From the NCBI GenBank assembly GCA_026418295.1, contig JAOABP010000002.1, positions 90,244-154,243 of the forward strand: DNA of 64,000 bases, written 5' to 3'. Shown piece after piece: positions 54,172 to 62,997 of this stretch. Numbering within the stretch: position 1 is the first letter of the stretch; every line of letters begins with the position of its first letter. The position numbers were made by a program, and so were the translations under genes. This DNA is from Caldifarciminota bacterium (lineage in GTDB: Bacteria > Hydrothermota > Tepidihabitantia > Tepidihabitantales > Tepidihabitantaceae). The notes under the pieces were generated by a model. That model was given only the letters and a program-made list of their open reading frames with translations, did not search any database and had not been told where the DNA came from.

Positions 54172-54944
54172 TTAGGCTCCGTTTTCCCGAGATACGCCTC
54201 GATTACTTTTGGGTCGTTCTGTATGTCCTGCGGTTTTCCCCGGGCAATTATTTCTCCGAAGTCCATTACGACGATCTCTTCACAGATACTCATGACGACG
54301 CGCATCTGATGTTCGATTAGGAGAATTGTCAGGGCGAACTTCTCCCGGATGAAATGGATAAGGTCCATCAGGCGAATTACTTCTGCCGGATTCATTCCGG
54401 CTGCCGGCTCATCCAATAGTAACAATTTCGGCTCAGCGATCAGGGCGCGGGCGATTTCGAGCCGGCGCTGTTCGCCATAGGGAAGGTTGCGTGCAAATTC
54501 ATATTTCCGGTTTTCCAGTCCCAACAGAGTCAGGAGGGTGAGGGATTTATCGGTGATTTTTCTTTCTTCTTGACGAAAGGCGGTCGTTCGGAAAATCGAA
54601 CCAAATAATCCTGCTTTTGTGCGGTAGTGGCAGGCAACCCGGACATTATCAAGCACGGTCAGATTGGGGAAAAGACGGATGTTCTGAAATGTGCGGGTAA
54701 TACCCATACGGTAAACCTCAAATGGTTTCATGCCAACAATGTTGCGGTTTTGGAATAGAATTTTCCCGCTGGTAGGTGTTATCATGCCGGTAATCAGGTT
54801 GAATACAGTTGTTTTTCCGGCTCCATTAGGCCCGATAATTCCGGTCAACGAACCAGCTTTGATTGATAAACTGAAATCCTTTACTGCAACCAATCCGCCA
54901 AATTTTTTCGTAAGTTCAGTGATCTTGAGCAGGCATTCGTTCAT
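54165..54944 (-). CDS. livG: Branched-chain amino-acid-type ABC transporter ATPase
   Basis: 259 residues. Walker A GPNGAGKTTVFNLITG, LivG-type GITRTFQNIRLFPNLTVLDNV, signature NLPYGEQRRLEIARALI, Walker B LLLLDEPAAGMNP, ending PKVIEAYLGK. ATGA overlap with livM. Confidence 0.95.
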   Translation of the reverse strand: MNECLLKITELTKKFGGLVAVKDFSLSIKAGSLTGIIGPNGAGKTTVFNLITGMITPTSGKILFQNRNIVGMKPFEVYRMGITRTFQNIRLFPNLTVLDNVRVACHYRTKAGLFGSIFRTTAFRQEERKITDKSLTLLTLLGLENRKYEFARNLPYGEQRRLEIARALIAEPKLLLLDEPAAGMNPAEVIRLMDLIHFIREKFALTILLIEHQMRVVMSICEEIVVMDFGEIIARGKPQDIQNDPKVIEAYLGKTEPKC

Positions 54945-55927
54945 CGCCGATATTCTTCTGGTTTGAGAAAATTGAATTCAGTTCCACCCATTGCACCTGA
55001 AGGTTTCACGAGCATGAAAATAATAAGCAGCAGAGGATAGACGACCATTCGCCATTCTTGGATTCCGGAGGGGAGAATGACTCGCAGTCCTTCCAGTAAT
55101 AGCGCCCAGCCAATTGCTGCCAGTACCGTCCCTGAGATTGATCCCATTCCTCCGATGACTACGATCAGTAAAACATCAATTGATTTCAAAAAATCAAAAT
55201 TGTCCGGATTAAGATAACTATACAGATGAGCATATAGTCCGCCGGCAAGACCGGCAAGCATACAACCGGTGACAAAACTTATGGTTTTGTATTTTGTAGC
55301 GTTTATTCCGACTGATTCTGAGGCCAGTTCATCTTCCCGTATTGATAACAGAGCCCGGCCAAAACCCGAATAAACGAGATTACGAACGACGATTACTGCC
55401 AGTAACAGAAAACAGAAAACCCAAGGGAAGGACGTTAATCTCGCAATCCCGCGCATTCCCGAGGCGCCTCCCATAATCGGAATCACCCTGTGGGAATTTT
55501 TAAACAGTACATTCATAATCATCCCGAAACCGAGTGTGGCGATTCCCAGGTAGTCTGATTTGAGGCGCAGTATGGGGAGGCCGATTAATAAAGCAATTAT
55601 CCCGCTGGCGAAAACACCGGCAGTTAACCCCAGCGGGAATGCCAAAAATCCGGTTTTGGGGATTAAACAGGTTACAAGCGCTGAGGTGTAGGCACCGATG
55701 CCGTAAAATGCTGCATGTCCCAGAGAAAACTGCCCCGAATATCCGTATATGAGATTGAGGCCAAGAGCTGAAATTGCCACAATACCGGCAAGAGACAGGA
55801 TTGTTTGAATGTAGGGGTTGATTACGCGAGTGATAATAAGTGCTTCTATGATGGTGAATATGATTAACGACAGGATGAGTGCGGTGCTCCCGGGTTTAAA
55901 TAAATTGAAGGAATTAAACCTTTTCAT
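54941..55927 (-). CDS. livM: Branched-chain amino-acid-type ABC transporter permease
   Basis: 328 residues with about nine helices. LivM hallmarks: SALGLNLIYGYSGQFSLGHAAFYGIGAYTSAL, RSDYLGIATLGFG-type segment (LKSDYLGIATLGFGMIMNVLF), and the ATPase-contact loop LLSIREDELASESVGINATKYK. Forms the membrane channel with LivH. Overlaps livH by 14 bases. Confidence 0.94.
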   Translation of the reverse strand: MKRFNSFNLFKPGSTALILSLIIFTIIEALIITRVINPYIQTILSLAGIVAISALGLNLIYGYSGQFSLGHAAFYGIGAYTSALVTCLIPKTGFLAFPLGLTAGVFASGIIALLIGLPILRLKSDYLGIATLGFGMIMNVLFKNSHRVIPIMGGASGMRGIARLTSFPWVFCFLLLAVIVVRNLVYSGFGRALLSIREDELASESVGINATKYKTISFVTGCMLAGLAGGLYAHLYSYLNPDNFDFLKSIDVLLIVVIGGMGSISGTVLAAIGWALLLEGLRVILPSGIQEWRMVVYPLLLIIFMLVKPSGAMGGTEFNFLKPEEYRR

Positions 55928-56798
55928 CTCTTTTTTTGCCTAGGATTCCACTCGGACGAATCAAAAGGACCAGTATCAGGATGCCAAATGCCGCTGCATC
56001 GCGGAGGGTTGAGGAAATGTAGACTTCGGTTAGCTTTTCCACTATTCCCATAATAATTGCACCAAGCAAGGCACCGGGAATAATTCCGATTCCCCCGAGC
56101 ACTGCGGCAATAAATGCCTTTAGTCCCGGCATGATACCCATAAATGGATGAATTTGGGGATAGGCGATGCCATAAAGTACACCTCCGGCGCCGGCAAGTG
56201 CTGCACCGATTCCGAATGTAATGGAAATAATGTTATCCACATCTATCCCCATAAGCCGTGCAGTATCATGGTCAAATGAGACTGCTCTCATTGCCAGTCC
56301 GGTTTTGGTCCGGTTAACAAAGATTGTAAGGGCGATCATTAACAGGATTGCTACGGCAAGAACGATAATCTGAATGTTGGAAATTGTGATACCGGCAATT
56401 GTGAAAGTACGAATGGGAAAGGGGCGGGGGTAGGCGCGAAAATACGGTCCAAAGACAAACTTCAGGCTGGAGAAGTATTCCAAGAAAAGCGATACACCAA
56501 TTGCAGTAATAAGGGCTGAGATACGGGCGGCACGGCGGAGTGGTTTATAAGCAACTCGTTCGATAAAGACGCCTAAGAGTGCACAGCCGACCATTGCCAG
56601 TATGATTGCAACAGGAAAGGGTAAATGCCAGGAGGTGAGTGCAAAAAATCCCAGATAGGCCCCGACCATGAATACATCACCGTGGGCAAAATTTATCAGG
56701 CGGACAATGCCGTACACCATGGTATAACCAAGTGCGATCAGAGCATACACGAAGCCGAGCTGAATTCCGTTTATCAGTTGTTGCAAAAAATATGACAA
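55914..56798 (-). CDS. livH: Branched-chain amino-acid-type ABC transporter permease
   Basis: 294 residues with about eight helices. LivH hallmarks: QLINGIQLGFVYALIALGYTMVYGIVRLINFAHGDVFMVGAYLG, TGLAMRAVSFDHDTARLMGIDVD, GLKAFIAAVLGGIGIIPGALLG. The start is TTG 56798, 8 bases after a promoter -10, with no ribosome site: a candidate leaderless TTG start. No periplasmic binding protein gene (livK) lies in the cluster. Confidence 0.93.
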   Translation of the reverse strand: MSYFLQQLINGIQLGFVYALIALGYTMVYGIVRLINFAHGDVFMVGAYLGFFALTSWHLPFPVAIILAMVGCALLGVFIERVAYKPLRRAARISALITAIGVSLFLEYFSSLKFVFGPYFRAYPRPFPIRTFTIAGITISNIQIIVLAVAILLMIALTIFVNRTKTGLAMRAVSFDHDTARLMGIDVDNIISITFGIGAALAGAGGVLYGIAYPQIHPFMGIMPGLKAFIAAVLGGIGIIPGALLGAIIMGIVEKLTEVYISSTLRDAAAFGILILVLLIRPSGILGKKRDEKV

Positions 56799-56834
56799 CG
56801 GATTGATTTATAGAAAAATTTTTATTAAAGTCAA
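56799..56834 (-). promoter_or_regulatory. liv operon promoter (leaderless, TTG start)
   Basis: Minus strand TTGACT (56834-56829), 16-base spacer, TATAAA (56812-56807), 8 bases to TTG 56798. Confidence 0.6.
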
Positions 56835-56846
56835 GGAAGTCAGATA

Positions 56847-56874
56847 TTGACATCATATTGGATAGGGTGATAAT
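56847..56874 (+). promoter_or_regulatory. Promoter of the 482-aa secreted protein
   Basis: TTGACA (56847-56852), 16-base spacer, GATAAT (56869-56874). The leader is about 20 bases and contains AAAGGAG before ATG 56902. Divergent from the liv promoter. Confidence 0.6.
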
Positions 56875-56901
56875 TTGGTATTGAAACCAAAGGAGTAAAA
56901 A

Positions 56902-58350
56902 ATGACGAGGCGATGGTATTCGTTTATTGCCGGGGCTTTTACCCTGATGTCTTTATCTTTGGCTCACAACATCAGTATTGATTCGCATGAGGTTCCCCTT
57001 GTGATTGACACTTATGCACGTTATCGTCAGAATCAGTCGGTATTCAACTGGGCACCATTTGACTCTACCCGTAGGGTATGGGATTTGACAATCTACCCCG
57101 GACAGTTGAGGGCAAAAACCGGTCTGCGACATTATACTGAAGGACGTTATCCCGCACCTGATACCATGAGTAACGACCCCCCTGCACCGGCAGTGTGCGA
57201 ATTTGATACAGTGGGGGATGGTTCAGAAAGTGAAGTATATTTTTACACGGATAATTATGGTCTCTATGCCGACGGTATAGATTTTTCTCAGGGTGGGTTT
57301 CGTTTTCTGGGCAATTATCGTCCGGATGGGGTTGTCTATAGTTTCCCAATATATTATGGTGCCAGCTGGATATCTGCATGGTCGTGGCAGTATGAAATCA
57401 TCCCCGGTCTGCCTTATCAGGCGACAGAACAGCATCAGAAATCCGTAGTAGCCAAAGGTAAAGTAAAAGTTCCAATGTCCGGTGAATACTTCTGGCCGTG
57501 TCTTGTAATAAAGGACTATATGGTTTACTCAGACAATATGGGAACATTAAACCGCCGGTGGATTTATGAATGGGTTGTTCCCGGTCATTTTGCTGGGGGG
57601 AATGGCGTGGCAGCAGCTGTAAGTGATAACGGTGCTCCCCCCGACTTTATTACCGTGCATACGCTTATGCAGGTTGAAACCTGTTCTATTCCCGGGTGGG
57701 ATTTAAGGCCCCCGGTCTTTACCAATACAAAGGTCTGGACTGATACGAGTTATTCAGGCCCTTTTATCGTGTGGTCAACTATTACTGATAATGATGTTGT
57801 CGGAACGGAATCTTTATTTTATCGCGTTAACCAAGGTACCTGGAATTCAGTCAGTCCTGATTCTCAGCATGGTTCGGTTTATTATTTCACTATTCCGCAG
57901 GTTACACCTCCTGCGCGAATCGATTATTATCTCTGGGCAATGGACGAATTTTCTTACAATCGGCAGATAGATTTCTGGACAACTTGGCCAGTCTGCTCTC
58001 CCGAAAGTACAATGATCACTTTTTACATAAATCCAACTGGGGTCGATGGTTTCCGATGTTTTCCGCCATCTGCTAGTTTTAAAATATATCCTAATCCATC
58101 GGTCAGGGGAAGGTTTGCCATTAGCCTCGATGGATTTGGAGCACAGAATGTACTACTGGAATTTTACAAGCCTGACGGCACACTGTTTAAAACATTAGAT
58201 TTCCACCCGAACGGCTCAGAAAGTTGGAAGGCGCAATTGGATTTAAATGGAATTCCAGCCGGTGTATATTTTTACTACTGTTCTGCCGGGATTTTCTCTA
58301 CTGCTGGTAAATTGACAATTCTGCATGGGGAGGAGAGAAATGGAGATTAA
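56902..58350 (+). CDS. Secreted protein with C-terminal sorting domain
   Basis: 482 residues. Signal peptide (about 1-22). The body is beta-rich with no recognised family (WAPFDSTRRVWDLTIYPGQLRAKTGLRHYTEG, VVPGHFAGGNGVAAAVSDNG), with a small Ig-like segment near 270-365 (YYFTIPQVTPPARIDYYLWAMDE). The sorting domain begins FKIYPNPSVRGRFAISL and ends NGIPAGVYFYYCSAGIFSTAGKLTILHGEERNGD, a few residues longer than usual because the stop lies inside the next gene. Function unknown. Confidence 0.8.
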   Translation: MTRRWYSFIAGAFTLMSLSLAHNISIDSHEVPLVIDTYARYRQNQSVFNWAPFDSTRRVWDLTIYPGQLRAKTGLRHYTEGRYPAPDTMSNDPPAPAVCEFDTVGDGSESEVYFYTDNYGLYADGIDFSQGGFRFLGNYRPDGVVYSFPIYYGASWISAWSWQYEIIPGLPYQATEQHQKSVVAKGKVKVPMSGEYFWPCLVIKDYMVYSDNMGTLNRRWIYEWVVPGHFAGGNGVAAAVSDNGAPPDFITVHTLMQVETCSIPGWDLRPPVFTNTKVWTDTSYSGPFIVWSTITDNDVVGTESLFYRVNQGTWNSVSPDSQHGSVYYFTIPQVTPPARIDYYLWAMDEFSYNRQIDFWTTWPVCSPESTMITFYINPTGVDGFRCFPPSASFKIYPNPSVRGRFAISLDGFGAQNVLLEFYKPDGTLFKTLDFHPNGSESWKAQLDLNGIPAGVYFYYCSAGIFSTAGKLTILHGEERNGD

Positions 58351-58822
58351 GACTGTATGTATTGAAAAGCCTGCTGAGGTGAATGTGATCATCGGGCAGG
58401 CCCATTTCATTAAGACAGTGGAGGATCTTTACGAATGTCTTGTGACAGCGGTCCCGGGCATAAAATTTGGGCTGGCTTTTTGTGAAGCATCCGGTCCCTG
58501 TTTAATCCGGCATGCGGGAACAGATGCAGAATTGGAGGCTCTGGCGATTAAAAATGCACTTTCGATCGGTGCGGGGCACGCTTTTGTTGTGATTCTTGGT
58601 AATGCTTTTCCAGTAAATGTGCTTAATGCGGTGAAACAGGTTCAGGAAGTTTGTACAGTTTTCTGTGCAACCGCTAATCCGGTTAAGGTTATTATTGCTG
58701 AAGATGAGTCAGGTGCCGGGATTCTCGGGATAATCGACGGTGCAAGACCTCGGGGGGTAGAAGGAGAACAGGAGACAATGGAACGGAAGAGTTTCCTTCG
58801 GAGGATCGGTTACAAGCTGTGA
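58340..58822 (+). CDS. Adenosine-specific kinase family protein
   Basis: 160 residues of the small family annotated as adenosine-specific kinase (COG1839-like), widespread in archaea and anaerobic bacteria. Nearly the whole length is conserved: NVIIGQAHFIKTVEDLYE, VPGIKFGLAFCEASGP, NALSIGAGHAFVVILGNAFPVNVLNAVK, CTVFCATANPVKVIIAE, GILGIIDGARPRGVE, RKSFLRRIGYKL. ATG 58340 is chosen because GGGAGGAG precedes it; the gene overlaps the secreted-protein stop by 11 bases. Adenosine released by AhcY could be its substrate (inference). Confidence 0.92.
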   Translation: MEIKTVCIEKPAEVNVIIGQAHFIKTVEDLYECLVTAVPGIKFGLAFCEASGPCLIRHAGTDAELEALAIKNALSIGAGHAFVVILGNAFPVNVLNAVKQVQEVCTVFCATANPVKVIIAEDESGAGILGIIDGARPRGVEGEQETMERKSFLRRIGYKL

Positions 58823-58844
58823 TTTAGTACATGGTATCTGTTAC

Positions 58845-59732
58845 TTGGTTGTAAATAAATTTACCGGATATGATATAAGGAGACAGTTTATTAGAGGTGG
58901 TTATTATCTTAATCGGATTCTTTATTACTTACAGATTATAGCAGTCGTTCTAATAATATTGCGGTGCCGAACTGTGATTCAGGAAAGATCGAGAAGTGAC
59001 CAACGAGCTGAGACGATCAAACCAATAAGAACAATCTTTTTAAGCACCGAGATACAGGATTTCTGCCGCGATGGGAATAATTTCTTGTTGCTTGAGCAAT
59101 CGGGGGCAAGAATTATAGCCTATGATTCAGAATTTACTGTAGCCGAAACAATTCCAATAAGCATAAGCATATTGTCTCCTCGGGGAATTTACGCCGACCG
59201 GTTCTATATTTATTTATACGATGAACAAACTATCTATCGTCTGTCTAGAGATTCCCGGCTGATTCAGCCTTTGGTACATAATGTGCGGGTTTCTGGAGTT
59301 ATCCAGTATGCTCCCGGAGAGCTACTGGTCAGTGATAAGGAACGGAAACAGGTATGGTTGAAGACCCTTTTTGGTGAAAGCAGGGGGTTTCTTGATCGTT
59401 CGGATGTTAAAAACCCCGGGGCTTTGACGCTATTTTCCGATGGGAGTTATGGTCTTATTGCCAATGGCGAGAGGTTAGTGAAGTTCAATCGTGCAGGTAT
59501 CATCACTGGGGATTGGAAGCTTTCCCAGTCGGTCGATTTGCTGACATCCGATTTCAAGGACAGAGTGTTGCTAATGCGGCGAGGAAAAAGTAAGCTATGG
59601 GTTCTTTCCGCTAGTCTGGCCGAGTATTCGCTTCATGATGTCTCCAATCCAGTTCAAATTCAATGTTTGGGCAACCGGATATTCGTTTTGGACAATTACC
59701 GACGGATAGTTGTTTATCCTTTACCTGATTAA
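58845..59732 (+). CDS. Exported beta-propeller-like protein
   Basis: Up to 295 residues. The hydrophobic segment YYLQIIAVVLIILRC (near residue 40) looks like a signal peptide with a lipoprotein Cys, so the real start is probably internal, though no ATG or clear GTG/TTG suits; TTG 58845 is the frame limit. The body has NHL/SMP-30-like repeats (QDFCRDGNNFLLLEQSGARIIAYD, RGIYADRFYIYLYDEQTIYRLS, SGVIQYAPGELLVSDKERKQVWL). The stop is immediately followed by the 1056-aa gene, suggesting co-translation. Confidence 0.7.
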   Translation: MVVNKFTGYDIRRQFIRGGYYLNRILYYLQIIAVVLIILRCRTVIQERSRSDQRAETIKPIRTIFLSTEIQDFCRDGNNFLLLEQSGARIIAYDSEFTVAETIPISISILSPRGIYADRFYIYLYDEQTIYRLSRDSRLIQPLVHNVRVSGVIQYAPGELLVSDKERKQVWLKTLFGESRGFLDRSDVKNPGALTLFSDGSYGLIANGERLVKFNRAGIITGDWKLSQSVDLLTSDFKDRVLLMRRGKSKLWVLSASLAEYSLHDVSNPVQIQCLGNRIFVLDNYRRIVVYPLPD

Positions 59733-59735
59733 TTG

Positions 59736-62700
59736 ATGCTGGTAAGCTGCCAGCCGTTAATTGTTTTTTTCTTGTTAACAGGTGGAATTGGGGAGAGGTA
59801 TAACTCGGTTCTTGTAGCCGAGAAGTGGAAACTTCAATATCGACTAGAGCCAGCAGAGGAGACGATTGATGCTCGATTTGCAAGAATATTTATCCACAAC
59901 AGTGATTCAGTATGGGTAGACGGAATTCTGCTCAAAAGAACTGCATATACAGTTGAACCTAATCGCCGCGAAATATTTTTTTTTCAATCCTTGCCCGAGT
60001 TTGCTGTTATCCGAGTGGTTTACTCAACTCTATTAATGGCTCCACTTCAGTTTAAGGGCAGAATAACTGAGGCGGAGTCGGTTCAGTTATCGAAGAGGGA
60101 TACTATCCAGATGATAGCGCGGTTTGATTCAACCCAGCACATTCTCCAGGAAGACTGGCAAATTTCCGGAGCCAAGTCAGTTGGATTTTCGTTGAATAAT
60201 GAAGCGGGATTAGGAATTAATCAAACTACAAGACTGTCGCTCAGGGGACAAGTTGAGAATTTGGAGATTGAAGGCGAGCTTTCCGACCAGAGATTACCGA
60301 TCCCTGTTACAGGCACAACTTTGGAACTTGAAGAAATTGATAAGATATCAATAACCGTTAAAGGAAGAAGCTGGAGTGGTCAGTTCGGCGATGTTAGACT
60401 GACAGTAGATGCAGGCGGGTTTGGTACATTCCCCAGAGAGGCAAGCGGGGGGATTTTAAAGGTAGAGAATAAGGTTATCCAGAGTTCTTTTACATACGCT
60501 CGCCCTAGGGGAGAGTTCGGAAAAGCTACAATGAAAGGCACAGAAGGTATCCAGGGGCCTTATGTACTGACTGTTGACGGCCGGTCAGCACAGATTGTAC
60601 CTGGTACCGAAATTGTATATTTAAATGGCAAAAAAATGACCCGAGGGTGGGATGCCGATTACATCATCGATTATTCTACTGGCGAACTGGTGTTTACTAA
60701 TCGAAATATAATCACCTCTCGTTCAAGAATTGAGGTGGAATTTCAATTTTATACTTTTGATTATGAAAGAACGCTTATAGCCGGTGGAATAAAAGATACA
60801 GTGGGGCCATTTCAATTGCAATTAATGCTGTTTCAGGAAGGGGATGATCCTAACAAGACGCTGAATTATACACTTACCGAAGAAACAAAACAGAAGCTCG
60901 CTTTTTGGGAGCGAGATACGGATTATTGTTGGATTTCCGGAGCGGAATATGTAGGAGATGGACAGGGGGATTATGTCTTGGAAGACGGTCGTTACCGTTT
61001 TGTTGGGGCTAAATCTGGTAACTATCGGGTAAAATTTACCTTCGTTGGTGATTCTCAGGGTTCGTATAATTATAATTATTATTCTGGCGGGTTCGAATTT
61101 GTAGGGTATAAGGCGGGTGATTATATTGATAGCATTAAAATCCAACTTCCTCAAAATACTCAGATAATATACAGCAAAGCCGGGTATTGTTATCAGGGAT
61201 TAGGTGTGTTTGTTGAAGGTGCCTTTCTTCGCAGAGACATAAATCTATTTGCAGTGAGAAATGGAATAATTAATGCTGGAGCCTGGAATTACAGTTTTAC
61301 CTGGAGGAAAAATTTTCTCAGCTTACAATATCACCATAAAGTAAGGGGAAAAAGTTTTAATCTTTCTACGAAACCAGAGGACATTGAATTTCCTTATCAC
61401 TGGGGTGGAGTAAGTGAAACAGGATATACCGGAATTGATGAGTTTAAGATCCAAGCATTACCAGATAATAATATGGAGTTAAATGTTGATGTCGGAAGGT
61501 TAAAACAAGGAGGGGGTCAGTATATTGAGCGATGGGGTGCGGATGGGCGAATCCGCTGGTTGACTTTAGGAGTACATCGAGCCGGAAATTTTTTCCGGAT
61601 GAATGCTGGTATTGCTCCTCAGATTCTAATATTTAGCCCGTTGTTTACATGGGGGGTAGAGGAAAATAGTACAGAACGCAGCCAAAGTTGGCAAACTGGT
61701 TTAAAGGTAGAACCGTGGCAAAATACTACACTGGGCACAGATTTTCAGGTTTGCACTTATGCAGCAAATGATTCTTCTGCTACAAATGGATGGGAAGAAA
61801 CAGGTAGAGCACAGTTATTACGGCTGAAGTGCCAACAGGACTTCAAGGATATTTTCCGGTTCGATGGGATATTTGGTTATCAATATAATGTCAATCCCGG
61901 TGATACCACAGGAAGGCGAAAGTTGTTCGGAGGTATAAATGGCCGGCTGGCACCAACGAAGGGTGTGAGATTAAACTTTGATATAAACCAGATCAATCGT
62001 CAGCTGCAGTTAAAAGATGAGATTTTTCGCTACGTTGGTCCCAATAAAGGCACTTATCGACGAGATACCTTAACCGGCAGTTATATTCCCGATTCCCGTG
62101 GTGATTATGAACGGGTACTTGTCTATCGAGGAAAGTTTGCAGATGTCAGAGATTTTTCGATATCAATAAACACTAGCGTGACCGACATTCAAATGTTAGA
62201 ATTTACTGGAAGTTATACTCGAAATTTAACTTCATCAGACACTAGTCAGCTGACAGTCAACGATTTTTATGATTTCCGTCTGCAATGGAATGTTATTGAG
62301 CCGTTGGTTCGAATTTTAACCGGAGTGCAGGGAAATATAGCCTCTGATCACACACTTCTGATATCCGGCCGACAGTTTAGCCAGAATAGCCAGTTTATCG
62401 AGATATCTGTAGATCCGTCAACCGAGTTTGAGTTGCTTGTGCGGGGGGAACGGAAAAAAATAATGCGCTGGTTGTACTCGGGCGAACTGGAATATGACGG
62501 GGAAAGCAGAAGATTGGAACTGGCACCAATCTTAGGGTCGAATTTGAGGTTGGAGCTGGGTGCGTTCGGAGAGTTGGGTTGGATATTCGAACCTCTGTTT
62601 TATCGCGAACTGGGAAGGTTTAGGCTAAACGCAGCAGGATTGTGGCTGGCGCAGTCATTTAACCTAGGGCAGCGGATTAAATTTCAGCCTCGAGTTGAAT

Positions 62701-62903
62701 TAACTTATCGCTGGGCCAATGTTGCATATTTGCCTTTCGATATTGAACTTACGTCCCCTTTGGGGTTTACACCTAAGGTCCAGCTAAAAGTTGACCATCT
62801 TTGGAGTGATGTTTTGAGTTTAAGTGGGGAATACATTTTTTGCGCTCAATCGAATCGAATTCCCCACCATACCATTTCATTGGTCCTTCGAGCAAATTTC
62901 TAA
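59736..62903 (+). CDS. Large probable outer-membrane protein
   Basis: About 1055 residues. Signal peptide (MLVSCQPLIVFFLLTGGIG). The region ~180-280 carries GTEIVYLNGKKMTRGWDADYIIDYSTGELVFTNRNIITSRSRIEVEF, a motif I associate with large surface proteins of uncultivated diderms. Around 390-465 are tandem strand repeats of the type GDYVLEDGRYRFVGAKSGNYRVKF / GSYNYNYYSGGFEFVGYKAGDY. The last ~500 residues are alternating amphipathic strands ending in F (SLVLRANF), as in an outer-membrane beta-barrel. Function unknown. Starts at ATG 59736, three bases after the previous stop. Confidence 0.78.
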   Translation: MLVSCQPLIVFFLLTGGIGERYNSVLVAEKWKLQYRLEPAEETIDARFARIFIHNSDSVWVDGILLKRTAYTVEPNRREIFFFQSLPEFAVIRVVYSTLLMAPLQFKGRITEAESVQLSKRDTIQMIARFDSTQHILQEDWQISGAKSVGFSLNNEAGLGINQTTRLSLRGQVENLEIEGELSDQRLPIPVTGTTLELEEIDKISITVKGRSWSGQFGDVRLTVDAGGFGTFPREASGGILKVENKVIQSSFTYARPRGEFGKATMKGTEGIQGPYVLTVDGRSAQIVPGTEIVYLNGKKMTRGWDADYIIDYSTGELVFTNRNIITSRSRIEVEFQFYTFDYERTLIAGGIKDTVGPFQLQLMLFQEGDDPNKTLNYTLTEETKQKLAFWERDTDYCWISGAEYVGDGQGDYVLEDGRYRFVGAKSGNYRVKFTFVGDSQGSYNYNYYSGGFEFVGYKAGDYIDSIKIQLPQNTQIIYSKAGYCYQGLGVFVEGAFLRRDINLFAVRNGIINAGAWNYSFTWRKNFLSLQYHHKVRGKSFNLSTKPEDIEFPYHWGGVSETGYTGIDEFKIQALPDNNMELNVDVGRLKQGGGQYIERWGADGRIRWLTLGVHRAGNFFRMNAGIAPQILIFSPLFTWGVEENSTERSQSWQTGLKVEPWQNTTLGTDFQVCTYAANDSSATNGWEETGRAQLLRLKCQQDFKDIFRFDGIFGYQYNVNPGDTTGRRKLFGGINGRLAPTKGVRLNFDINQINRQLQLKDEIFRYVGPNKGTYRRDTLTGSYIPDSRGDYERVLVYRGKFADVRDFSISINTSVTDIQMLEFTGSYTRNLTSSDTSQLTVNDFYDFRLQWNVIEPLVRILTGVQGNIASDHTLLISGRQFSQNSQFIEISVDPSTEFELLVRGERKKIMRWLYSGELEYDGESRRLELAPILGSNLRLELGAFGELGWIFEPLFYRELGRFRLNAAGLWLAQSFNLGQRIKFQPRVELTYRWANVAYLPFDIELTSPLGFTPKVQLKVDHLWSDVLSLSGEYIFCAQSNRIPHHTISLVLRANF

Positions 62904-62921
62904 CAAACGAAATAATTTTGC

Positions 62922-62950
62922 TTGACATTAATCGTTTACAGCCTCATAAT
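62922..62950 (+). promoter_or_regulatory. Promoter of the PilP/GspC-like gene
   Basis: TTGACA (62922-62927), 17-base spacer, CATAAT (62945-62950). The leader of about 40 bases ends in GGGAGG (62988-62993). Confidence 0.65.
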
Positions 62951-62997
62951 ATAGAGCGTAATGTCTGAACAAAAAACCCAAAGGAGCGGGAGGTATT

